Assembly (NCBI GenBank): GCA_964016885.1
Contig: OZ024744.1
Span: 64,214,462 to 64,278,461 of the forward strand
Length of the DNA: 64,000 nt
Reading direction: 5' to 3'
DNA from: Eledone cirrhosa
Lineage: Eukaryota > Mollusca > Cephalopoda > Octopoda > Eledonidae
Of the stretch, positions 10,986-23,300 are shown piece after piece; position 1 is the stretch's first letter; every line of letters starts with the position of its first letter. Below the pieces are notes generated by a model. That model searched no databases. It was given only the letters and a program-made list of their open reading frames with translations, and had not been told where the DNA came from. A program made the translations under genes and the position numbers.

Positions 10986-11009
10986 GTCACTTCAGAAGCT
11001 CTCTACATT

Positions 11010-11145
11010 TCAGTGCATTACTGGTGCTTTATGTTATCGACCCCATAAGGATGAAAGCAAAGTTAACCTCGGCGGGATTTGAACTCAGAACGTAAAGAGC
11101 CATACTATGCTGCAAAGGATGGTGTCTGAACCAATAATAACAACA
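11010..11145 (-). mobile_element. tRNA-derived SINE (family A)
   Basis: CAGTGCATTACTGGTGCTTT, ATCGACCCCATAAGGATG, TTAACCTCGGCGGGATTTG, then a shortened head ending GGATGGTGTCTGAACC. The tail is missing. It lies about 250 bp upstream of the SLC25A21 start codon. Confidence 0.85.
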
Positions 11146-11399
11146 ATAACATGTATTATTCTTACTGAGAGACAGATGTCAGTTCGTTTAACAACTCACA
11201 CAAAACTTTCCTATAACCCGTTTTCATGATTTAGTATTGGTACATGTAATAACTTATCTATCGTAACCGTGTCATACGCGGAGGGGGCTGATATTCCACC
11301 ACAGATGTCGATTTAATTCCCTTCATACACGCTCGTCTCAACATTTTCATAGAAACCGGCTTTATTCCACACTGGGACCTCTCAGTGAAACTGAAGAAA
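11146..11399 (+). promoter_or_regulatory. SLC25A21: 5' flank / 5' UTR of SLC25A21
   Basis: The transcription start is not identifiable; there is no TATA box. In the SLC25A21 frame a TGA at 11289-11291 closes the reading upstream and no in-frame ATG lies between it and 11400. One out-of-frame ATG at 11305 opens a three-codon uORF (ATG TCG ATT TAA, 11305-11316). The context of the main start is AGAAAATGT, with A at -3, which is favourable. Confidence 0.45.
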
Positions 11400-11469
11400 A
11401 TGTCGTCACCAAAAGAACCAAGTTTATTGTTACTATCATCGATCCAGTTCGCAGCTGGTGGTTGCGCCG
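11400..11469 (+). CDS. SLC25A21: SLC25A21 exon 1 (start)
   Basis: Codes residues 1-23 plus the first base of Gly24. The reading is MSSPKEPS followed by SIQFAAGGCAG, matching the family N-terminus (x-x-Q-x-x-AGGxAG). The donor is GTTGGT at 11470, weaker than consensus. The phase (1) fits the GT that opens exon 2. Found by looking for the AGG-x-AG block upstream of exon 2. Confidence 0.88.
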
Positions 11470-14400
11470 GTTGGTCTTTTGTTTTGTTTAGTTTCCCTTT
11501 TTTTAAATTGTTTTATTTTTTATTTTTCACTTCAGCCCTTCTTTTGTTGATACATTATTACCATATTTGTCAAATACACACATATATAGCATAACACGGG
11601 CACATAAACGCAAATACACACATGTAAGTATATCACGGATACATAAACTCAAAGATATATATAGCATACCACTGGTACATAAACGCAAAGACACGCATGT
11701 CCATACACACACACTTGTATGGGAGTGCTTCACAAAAAATTTCGAAATAAGAAAACAAAAATATCTCGTACGATTCACCGGAGCCATTGCGTATGTTAGA
11801 ATTAGGATTCCCGCATCGTCTTTTTGTTTGTGTGCGTATATATATATATATATACACAGGGTGTCCCCCCCAAAATGTATACACACACTTTGATTACCTG
11901 TACAGGCAATACTTATTAAAATGCTGTTGAAGTGTGTATACATTTTAGGGACACACACTGTGTATATATGTGAGCGTAGCATGCGAAATGAACCCGGTGA
12001 TTCGGATGAGATATTTTTATCTCGAGATGTATTGTTAATGATATTTCGTGTAAGTGCTACTAAAACTTCTCTTATAAATTTACATCTTTTGCGATGCATT
12101 ATAGGAATAAATACGTAAATCGTTCTAGTATTTGACTGGTACTTTATTTCCTCTACATGGGGGCACCTTCTGCTAGAAATAGTGACTAATCTATTTCAAA
12201 TCACACCCCTAGTGTCTTAAACATGAAGTTTCCCATTGGACAATGTAGTCCTTATTTGTTATTTTAAGACCTACAAAATATTTTCGGCAGTTTTTTATTC
12301 ATTTCCAGCGCCCCTCCCCAATCTTTCTGAAATCGAAAATGAATAAGATGTGCGACTTAGTCTATAAACAACAATAATAACAGAGAGAGCGGGAGAGAGA
12401 TTTTTTTCGTCATCCAAGGGTGTAGTGTTTAACCCTATCTATTTTTCCTCCCTTTTCCTTTTTTTTAATAATAATAATAATTGTTTCTACTTTTGGCACA
12501 AGGCCAACACCGCCCTTATAATAATAATAATAATTGTTTCTACTTTTGGCACAAGGCCAGCAAATATCCAGTACATTATTGATACTTTATTTTATCGACC
12601 TCGTAAGGATGAAAAGCAAAGTTAACCTCGGCGGGATTTGAACTCAGATCGCAAAGGGACATAACTATGCTGGAAAGCATGTCCGACCCTCTACCAATTC
12701 TGCCAATAATGAAATTATTGTGTACAGTGCTCAGGTGCACGTCCATCCCACCCCAAAACCTAAAAGCTTAAAAACATTGGTATACTAAAAGTTGCCGTCT
12801 TTGAATTAATTTTTCCCTTTTTTTTGTGTGTGTGTATCTTACCAGAAATTGATTTGCATCTCATGCGGTTCCAGAAACGAACAAGCACCCTTAAAGACGA
12901 TGGGGAAATAATACGAAGGAGGTTTGACTGCGATTTCTAGCATATCTCTCGATAACATACACTCTCACACGTGGGCTCTTCTTTGCATGTGTAAAAAGTA
13001 ACAAGTGTTGAATACTAGTAAAATCAACTATATTTTCTCCTAAAACTTCAGGTCAAGAAATGACACGTTAGTCTAATAGTGTAGGTGGGATATTGTATAG
13101 TTTAATCTAACCTATACACTGGAGTGCTTGTAAATAACTGGCTTTATGTAGACATAAATCATAACTGAAACTGTAGTCCAATCAATCCCTGTGTCATAAT
13201 CATCATTTTACGTCTATTCTTCCACGCTAGCATGGTTGGACAGGTTGTCCTGTTGTGGGCACTGTCAAGCCAGGTGACCATGTCTTGATCATACGGAACT
13301 GATTTTGGCTCAGTTTCTAAAGCTGAATGCCCTTCCTAACACCAACCTCATTTACCATGAGTACTGGATGCTTTTTTACCGTGGCAGCTACACAACCACT
13401 TTACAGTTTGAAGTGGCTGATTTTTGTCGTGGCACCTCCACGACCAATTTACAGTGTGGACTGGGTGCTTTTTAGTTGTGACACCTCTACGACCACTTTG
13501 CAGTGGGATGGGGGTGGGGGCATATTGTCACCTTCAGCTTGTACCCGTGGGAAGTTGGGTCTTCTGTATTACTGGATAGCGCCAGAGGTCTTGGTCCTGT
13601 GTCATCACCTTTGAGAGGTGCAATTGGGCAAGGTCAGCTTAAATCACTTCGTCAGATAAATCACTTCATCCCAGGACTTCTTGGGTCTCCCCATTCCAAG
13701 GATCCATCGACTTTTAGTGCTCTGCACCTTTTTATGCAGCTGTCATCCTTCATAATTTCAATTAGTCTACACATGCACACATAGTGCTGACTGAAATCTA
13801 TAGGTTTATTCTGTAGTATAACTATAGCAGATCTATCTGTCAACCCTCCCCGTCCAACAGGGAGGTCTCCCACCCACTTTGGGGTGAAAGATGTCTTCTT
13901 TTGTGAAAATGGGTATAACTTTCATTATGTAAAACTCCCCATTTTGCCTCATTTCTCCCTGTTTTGGAGCATTTTTATTCATGGTACTCCATGTTGGGTT
14001 TTTAGAGGTTGGCAGTTCTGCTATAGGCATACTGCTAAGGTGTCAATAATGTATTTAATCAAAATATGTTCAAGGGTCATGAAATGACCAAATGAGGTTT
14101 ATTTTTCAATATAGTCTCTAGAAAGAAACGATGCAGTTATTAATAAGAGTTGAAATTAATGTATGCAAGATTTCACCGCTCTAGCATTTCACTCCTTCAT
14201 AGTCAGCTTATAAACTTTTCAGCTGACTCTTGTAAAATACCCAATCAGTGCATCTGATTTAATGGGATGTTAAGTAATCATCATCATCATCATTTCATTT
14301 TATGTCCGCTTTTCCCTGCTTGCAAGGGTGGGACGGGAACTGATTCTGGCTTGATTTCTACAGCTGGATGCCCTTCCTAACACCAACCTCATTTACAGTG

Positions 14401-17289
14401 AGTACTGGGTGCTTTTTTTCCATGGCACCTCCACGACCACTTTGGAGTGGAATGATAGGGACCTCAGTCCCTATCATCTCATTTCTACAGCTGAGTAAAC
14501 TGGAGCAATGTGAAATAAAGTGTCTTGCTCAAGGAAACAACACATCACCCGGTCTGAGAATTGAACTCACAACCTTTCGATTGCAAGGCCAATGCTCTAA
14601 CCACTAAGCCATGTGCCTCCATAATGATTTCTTTATTTGATTGTCGGTAATTAATAGTAGGGTAAAACAGTTGCTGATGAGATCATAATAGCCTGTGAAA
14701 TTATAGTCTAGTCAATCTCTCTCTTTTCTGGCTTCAGTGAGATCTGTATAAATGAATTCACTTATAACTGTCCTGTGTATCTAATTAATTTTAAATAATT
14801 TACACACTCACTCATAGTACTGGCTGAAATCTATAGGTTTAATCTGTAGTATAATCATAGCATTATAATCTCTTCAAAGATGGGGTGAAGGGCAGTGTAG
14901 GGTATTGTTCCTCTAATTTTCAATGGTGCACCCTCAGATTTAAAAAATAAAGTTTATTAAAAAAAATTGAAAACGGTTCTTGCGAATTAAAAAAAGATAA
15001 CAGAAAAAAAATGTTAACCAAAGTTAATCAAAACATTCCCTAAGCAATTAGTGTCTCCCTGAATGTCCTGAAGCTACCCCAAGCACAAAAGCCTGGTAAC
15101 AGGTCTGAACTTTTACAAAGGGGCCTGCTGTATTTTGATTCTGAACCATACAATACAAGACTGTTTATTTGAATTCTTTTATCATCATCATAACTACCAC
15201 CACCACCACCACCACCACCACTATCATCATGACATGACCACCTTACAGGGTAGACTGGGCACTTTTTCATTGTGTCACCAACACGACCACCTTACATGGT
15301 GGTCCGAGTGCTATTTTTTCTTGTGTCACCAGTAGGATCACTTTACTGGGTGGACTGGGTACTTTGTTCTCATATCACAAGCATGACTACCTTACAGGGT
15401 GCTTTTGTTGTGGCAGCAGCATTGTAGGAAGGGGAGCACATTTGGTATGTTTCCAACTTTCCATGCTTGTATGCATGAGTTGAACATGACAGGAGAGGTA
15501 CCTCAGGAGTGTGGAAGGTAGGGAGGTTGGACATGGATGAGGTGAGTGGGATATTTAGTTGGTGAGGGCGAGGATATTAAGAGTAGGGAAGATGAATGGG
15601 GAAGAGATAGGAAGAAGAGTAGTGCAGACTAGTGTCCTCTATATGTTTGTTTCATCTATGGACATGGGAAGGGGGATTTTCTGTACTACAGCATGACTCC
15701 AGAGATCTCAATCCTGTGTCATCTCTTTTGTGAGGTTTAATTGGACAAGGTTAGTTTTTATCACTTCATCCCAAGCCTTCTTCTTCCATAGCTTCCGTCA
15801 ACTTTGAGTGTTCTGCACCTTTTTAAACAGTGTCATCCTCCATGTGCAATAACTCTTTCTGTGACCTTCATGACCTGTTCCATCATCTTGATATCTCTAT
15901 AGTTTCTTCAGTCTAGTGCATCTCTTTTGCGCTTGTAGCAGTTGACAGTGATACTGTTATGCCAGTCATTGGGTATGTCACTATTTTGTATTACTTAATT
16001 TACAATTACGGGTGGTTGTGGTTTGACCTATCAAATCAAGATGCTTTCAGCTTCTCAGCAACTACCCTCAATGGTCCATTTGATTTCCCTGTCTTCATAT
16101 CCTTAATTGCCTTACTACACTGCTGCTGACTTGTAGAGCTGGTCCCTCTGTTGGGTTAACATAGAGCAGACTATCTTCCTCCCATACATTCTCCTCATTC
16201 AGCAATCTTTCTTAATGGCACTTCCATGCAACTTTTTTTTCTGCGTTGGTGAAGGCAAGTGCAATATTATCTTTTCAGACACATTTCTCTCTGACAGCAT
16301 CACAATTTTCCCTGACACCCTGCCTCACTTTGATCCTCATATGGCAAAACATGCATAAAGGATAAACATTTTTAAATGAGTTGTTTCATATCATAAATTC
16401 AGAGTGGTTTTAGGTGGGTTGGTATCAAGAGTTAAAACGTTTATATTTATCTAAAAAAGTTATTACTATTTTATTTAAGAAATTTTTTATGAAGAAATGT
16501 TACAAACATCAGTATATCTTAATAATGGTTTCTGATTTAGGCACAAGGCTAGCAATTTTTGGGGTGAGGGGAAAGTCAATTAAATCAACTCCAGTGTATT
16601 ACTGGTACTTTATTTTATTGACCCCATGAAAGGCAAAGTTAACCAGATTTGAACTCAGAATGTAAAGGGCCATAACTGTATGCCAGGAAGCATGTTGTCC
16701 GATGCTTTACCGATACTGCTAATCCACCACAATTATGAATAAAGTTAGTTACATTACTAAATCCATTCAAATTTTTTATTTATTTTAAAAATTAATCGAA
16801 TTTCATAAGCAGCATATTTCATTAGAAATATGGTAACATTAAGGTTATAGCAGATTCCCCCACAAGATTGCTCAGCTGTCACTTAAGCTATAGGTATTTA
16901 AATAGCTATTGCTGTTACTTGTATGCTGGCCTTCATATAATTATCCTCTTTGTCCAGACTTTCCACATTCGCAGTGTTCCAGTTCATTAAGCTCCAAGTT
17001 CAAATCCTTGCTTAATCAAGTTAATTCGTTGTCAATTTGGATTTGAAAAAAATATAGGTTACTTGATTAAATCTCCCCAACCCCTAAATATAGGGTTATG
17101 GGAATGCTCATGTAGCCTTGACTACTCCTTACCATGCCAAAAAATTATAGGGTCCTTGATGCTGTTTTTCTATCCCTGACCCCCCTCCCCCACCCCTGTC
17201 ACCAAAATACATATAGGGTTAACTGTTACTCTTCTATCCTTGACTAAATAAATCCCCCTCCAACCATCTAAAAAAATATAGGGTCTTTT

Positions 17290-17321
<32 letters not shown>

Positions 17322-20300
17322 AGAGTCAAGTGTGGTGTTCTTTTAGCTATGACTAAAACCCGTATCCCCACCCCCAATAAAAATATAAAGGTCCTTGGTG
17401 CTGCTCTTCTATCCTTAACTACCCCCACCATTTAAAAAACTTAGGGTCATTGATGCCTGTCTTCTATCCTTAACTAAATCCCAACACTTCAAAATTAAAT
17501 AATTGAGGTTCCTCTTTCTTCTCCCATTCAGCTTGAATAAATTCTTTTAACCATTCCCAGGTAGCAATTACTTCTATTGGTTAGGTCATAGTTCAGTGGT
17601 AGAAGGAATATAAGATCACTTTATGCAGAGAATTTGGCAATCAGTGTGATTCGTGAAATTCTGGTACAGGTGTACTTTTATCAGCAAAGTGGAGAACACA
17701 GATATAGCTCAACTAGATGTTGTATGGAAGGAAAACATGTATAAGTTCTATTGAGTTAATAATACTTTTGGTACAGGTGTGTAGATGTACTTTTAGAAAA
17801 AAGAAATAAATAGAAATAGGAATGTGGGGGTGTTACTGTCTGTTGTATATATTCTAATTGTTGTAGATAAGTGGGAGGTGGGAGTAATAGAGTTATAACA
17901 TACAGGCTGACATCAAATTAATTTCTACATATACACATTATAGTTACATGCATTAAGCCAATAAGAGTGCTTCTATGTGGTTGCCTAACTTGCTATAAAT
18001 ATCAGCCAAATATACAAATCACACAAAGATATTTTACTCAATGCCTACGACAGTAAAGAAGAACAGATACAGACATTCAATGTAGAAGAGAACTGGGAGT
18101 TGCTAAAAAATAACTTACTAGAGGCGACGGATGAGGTCTGTGGCTGGAGTAAGACCTCAAGCAGGAGGAGAGTGACTTGGTGGTGGAACAATAAGGTAGA
18201 TGAGGCAGTTAAGGCCAAGAGACAGGCATGGAAAGAATGGAAGAACGGGGCGAGCAGGGTACATTACATAGAGACCAAGAGGGAAGCTAGGCGACAAGTA
18301 TACTTAGCTAGGAGGGAAGCAGAGGATAGAAAATTCAAGCATGTTTTGCAACGTGAGGACCAGAAACAGGAGGTGTTCAAGATTGCGAGGCAGTGTGTCA
18401 GAGAGAGTTGTGATGTCATTGGAGAGAAGTGTATCCGGAATGATAAAGGTGAGCTTGCCCTCACAAGTGCTGAGAAGAAAGATGCATGGAAGAGCCATTA
18501 TGATAGATTACTAAATGAAGAGAATGCATGGGAAGAAGAGACCCTACCCTAAGTAGACCCTATAGAGGGGCCAGCAGTACAAGTCAGCAGCAACGTAGTA
18601 AGTAAGGCAATCAAAGATATGAAGATGGGGAAGGCAACCGGTCCATCGGGTATAGCTGCCGAGATGCTGAAGGCATCTGGGTCTGTAGGTCACACTATAA
18701 CCACACGTATTGTTAACCAGGTAATACTAGAAGGTGTCATACCAAAAGATTGGTGCAGTAGCATCATTGTCAACTGCTACAAAGGTAAAGGTGATGCACT
18801 AGATAGAGGAAACTATAGAGGTATAAAGCTGATGGACCAGGTCATGAAAGTAACAGAAAGAGTTATAGCACAGTTGATTAGGGACCGGGTGAAACTAGAC
18901 GAGATGCAATTTTTTGGGTTTGTACCAGGAAGAGGCACCACTGATGCCCTCTTCCTTATCAGGCAGTTACAGGAAAAGTACCTAGCTAAAAGTAAGCCAC
19001 TCTGCCTGGCATTTGTCGACCTTAAGAAAGCCTTTGACAGAGTTCCACGTGCTGTAATCTGGTGGACTCTTAGAAAACTAGGAGTAGATGAATGGCTTGT
19101 GAAAGCGTTACAAGCCATGTATAGGGGAGCAGTCAGCAAAGTAAGGATTAGCAATGAGTATAGCGAGGAATTTAGCGTACAGGTTGGGGTCCACCAGGGC
19201 TCTGTTCTTAGCCCCCCCCCCCTTTTCATCATAGTCCTGCAGGCAATAACGGAGGAGTTTAAGACCGGATGCCCATGGGAACTCCTGTATGCTGATGACC
19301 TCGCACTTATAGCTGAATCTATGGTAGAACTAGAGAAGAAATTCCAAACTTGGAAGCAGGGAATAGAAAGAAAGGGTCTCAAAGTCAACATGACAAAGAC
19401 TAAGGTCCTTGTAAGTAGACGAGAAAACAGAACCCAGATCCCCTCAGGGAAATGGCCTTGCTCAGTATGTAGGAAAGGTGTAGGTAGGAACTCCATTCTC
19501 TGCCCCAAATGCAAACAATGGGTACACAAGAGATGTAGCGGGATCTCAGGAAGCTTAATTAAGAATGTAGGCTTCACATGTAGCAGCTGTGCTGGGACAG
19601 CAAGCAGCAAACAGCCACAGGAAACAAGTACCACCAATCTCTGGGAGGGCTCTGTAGAAACAGTAGACAGCTTCTGCTACCTAGGTGACCGAATTAGCAG
19701 CGGAGGTGGGTGTTCAGAAAGTACAATAACTAGGGATGGAAGAAGTTTAGGGAACTACTACCACTGCTAGCTGCAAAAGCCTTCTTCCTCAAAATGAAAG
19801 GCAGACTGTATGATGCGTGTATCCGAACAGCAATGTTACATGGTAGTGAGACCTGGGCGCTGAAGGTGGAAGACTTATGTAGATTAGAGAGAAACGAAGC
19901 CTGCATGCTCCGATGGATGTGTAACAGTAATATACGTGAACGACAAAGCATAAATGAATTGAGAGAGAGACTGAGCATAAGAGGAATCAAATGCTGTGTG
20001 CAGGAGAGGCGGTTGCGCTGGTATGGACATGTGATGCGTATGAAGGATGACAGCTGCATAAAAAGGTGCAGAGCACTAGAAGTCGATGGAAACCGCTTTC
20101 TCAGCTTATATATGAGTATATACGGTAATTGTATATTATTGTACAATTTTTAAATTCAGAATATTTATGTCCTACAGTGTTGCATAATGCATAATCAATG
20201 GGCCCATTGCCAAGGTGTATGCGTGGGTGGGTGGCACTTGATGACAGCCCCACAACCCTACTCCACCTCACCCTTCATTGGTTTACCCACAGATTTAAAA

Positions 20301-23300
20301 GCATTTACGGTGATATTTTTAGTCAGAAATTCCACGTTAGAATTATTACGAATTAGATTACCCATCTGGAATGTTCTGAAGCATCAACCCACCTATCTCT
20401 CCTAGCACCAAAGATCTAACAATTGCCCTGATGGTCCATACCGTTTACCCGATGAATATTGTGGCCCACCTGAAAAACATTGTGCATCACCTTGTTAGAT
20501 ATAAAGAAGGAAGAAAATATAAAGGAGTATGTATGGTATGGAGTTGTAGGAGTGCATACAGCTTCTCTTCGGTGTTTTAAGCCAGGCAGAGCGCATCTCC
20601 TATTCAGGGCTGAATACAGCAAATTTCTTCCAGAGAAGGATAGAGAGTGAGAGAAAGAAAGTGTGAAAGAGATTTAGAGGAAGAATCGACGCCAGTACTA
20701 GACTGGTACTATTTTATTGACCTCGAAAAAATGAAAGGCTAAATTGACCACGGTGGGATTTGAAGTTAGAGAGCAGAGAGCTGGAACGAATACTGCAAAG
20801 CATTCTGTCTGACAGTCTAATGACTGCCAATTTGCTGCTTTATATAATTGTTTCTACTTTTGGCACAAGGCCATCATAGAGTATAGACAGGGAAAAGTTA
20901 ACCTCTTTGATACTAAACTGCCTAAAACTGCCCCTAGTTCTATAATAGACAATTTTTTTTAAAGTGTTTATATTTATCTTAAAAACCTTATATTATGATT
21001 TTCTGTAAGAATCTTTGTTGTGTTGTGTTCCAAATGTTAATTTAATAATGAGAAATTTAGTTATATAATCAAATAACTAAAAATTCTTGATTTTTTTTTT
21101 TTTTTCTCCCCAAAAATTAGTTAAAATCCATAGATAGTGTCTTTCATTGGAAATATCGCAATGAAGGAGTTATTTGTATTTGTTTAAAAACCTTCCATCA
21201 TTGTTTTATGGAAGAACCTTTGTTATGTTATACTAGCAGAAAAACCACCCTTCAAGTGTTTTTTGCTAGCATGTGTAGTGTGTATATTGATATTATACGC
21301 AGACGAAACGGCTTGGTGGAATGCAGCGAAAATTTACACAGTTATGCAGAATGACCCGGGGAGGCGTTGGGTCGACTTTCAAGCTACAATCTTCCATAGT
21401 TACAGAGAAAATCGATGAAACAGGAATTTCCCATTCAAATTGAACTGAGAGTAATCTGTGAACGCAGAAGTAATTATTTTGAGAAACAGGAAGACGATAT
21501 TTCGGTTCGTGAAGACGTTCCCTGGCAATGAACGGGAAAAAAGCGAGGATAATACGTCGTTATGTGGAGCGTAAAGAACAATTTCATGCAAAGACAAGAC
21601 CATGTTTATGGTATAAATGGAGTCGTTAGACTAATATTCTATTTAAAATAACAGAATGAGTTCCAGCCCCGGAGTTTAAGAATGATGTAAATAAAATTGA
21701 AAACGAAAATGACAGAGGTTATTAAAATAGTAAAAGTAAATAGTGAAGATTTAGGCCAGTACATATGTATGCTCCGACGGACATACACATACATATGCAC
21801 ACACAAATACATACACACCCACACACACAAACACACAGACACACACACACGAACGCACGCAGTATGTATAAACCTTATGCATTTCTACAGTATTTTCACC
21901 AAACTTAAGACATAGGTTACTTATGTACTCCGGATGGTCATGGGCACTGTCATTTTTCCAGATATTGATTATAGGGCCTCCTGGCAGATAACCACTTTAA
22001 CCATTTCCTTGGAGTCGACTGAAGCACAGCAGTGCAATGCAACAAAACGTCATAACTTCTGGAGTTCGCAACCGATTTTCACAAAACTTGACACATGGGC
22101 TACGTTTGTCCTACAGATGAATGTGAACTCTCAGAATTGGCACATTTTGGGTAGGGGACCCCTGGGGGCAGGAGCCCCCTTTTGAAAAAAGCCGATGATT
22201 TTGTAAAAGTATAGTTTTCGAAGCAGCACTGAAGTATTGACATAAATGGTATACACAACTGCTATTTAATATCCGAGCACCTCTGCTTGTTATACATAAA
22301 CTGCATTAGGAGAAAATTAGTATGTTTATTTAAGCGATGGCCAACTGGAAGTGTTGACATTTCAGAAATTTTAAAGAAGTGAATCTTTAAATAAACAAAA
22401 TATATTTAATCAACAGCCACAAAATTTATATTCATTCATTATTTATTCAAAGTAATCCAACTTATTTTACTAATGGGATAACAAATTATAAACCGTACGC
22501 AGTCCCGCGCTCCTTACTTTATTATAGTTTAGATTCCAGATGTCAGTTTGATAACAAGAAATTTAGTTATACCACTAGATACCACAACATTCCTTTATAG
22601 ATTTATTATGTTTGATATATTTGGGAAAATAATCAAGATTTTCGAAAAATTTAATAAAATAACTAACTTTTTCATTAGTAACTTTATGCTTGGAACATTA
22701 TTTAACAAACATTTCTTAAACACAATTATGGTCGAATGTTTTGATGTAAGATTATATTTTACAAAAAAAGTTCTACAATGATGGAAATATGAAATTAAAA
22801 AAAAGATAAAAACAAAATTAAGTAATGTAAAGTGGGGGCAAGGAGTAAAAAAGGGCATATCTGGCTGTATAAGAAAGTAGAGTAAAAGACTATAAATGCC
22901 ATGGACATTTTAAAATATTCAGTTTTGTAAAAGCCAGAGTGGGTTTAGGCAGTTGTATAAAAAAAAAAGGTTAAGCTCTGATCACAAGATACTCTATGAT
23001 AACTAAATGTGTATAATAAGGCTTAAAGTGTTTTAACAAATATTTCTATTTTTCTTTTACTAATGTTCTTTTTGTAAATACACAAATATGCATTCTTTTA
23101 TTTTTATGCTGTGATGTTTATTGGAATTTCAGGTATTATGTATTTTCAGATTCTATTTTTTTATGTGGATCTATATCGAGACAGTCTGTGTAATCTGTAA
23201 ATGCTGACGTTTTTTTTTAAAAATAAATATCACCTCATTCTACAGACGTCTTGTATTGAATATTTTCTATTCGACTGTGGATACTTCTTTTTTCACCGAC

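Noticed and set aside
11527..12099. 190-residue minus-strand ORF
   Set aside because: Composed of microsatellite and MITE sequence with repeated CVYLRLC/CVFLRLC-like segments; no family resemblance.
18813..19637. 274-residue minus-strand ORF
   Set aside because: Antisense shadow of the RTE-like LINE RT, which has motifs A, B and C on the plus strand.
18025..20090. Possible domesticated host gene because catalytic RT residues are intact
   Set aside because: A nonsense codon, a frameshift and 5' and 3' truncation, with a sister copy nearby, indicate an ordinary LINE relic.
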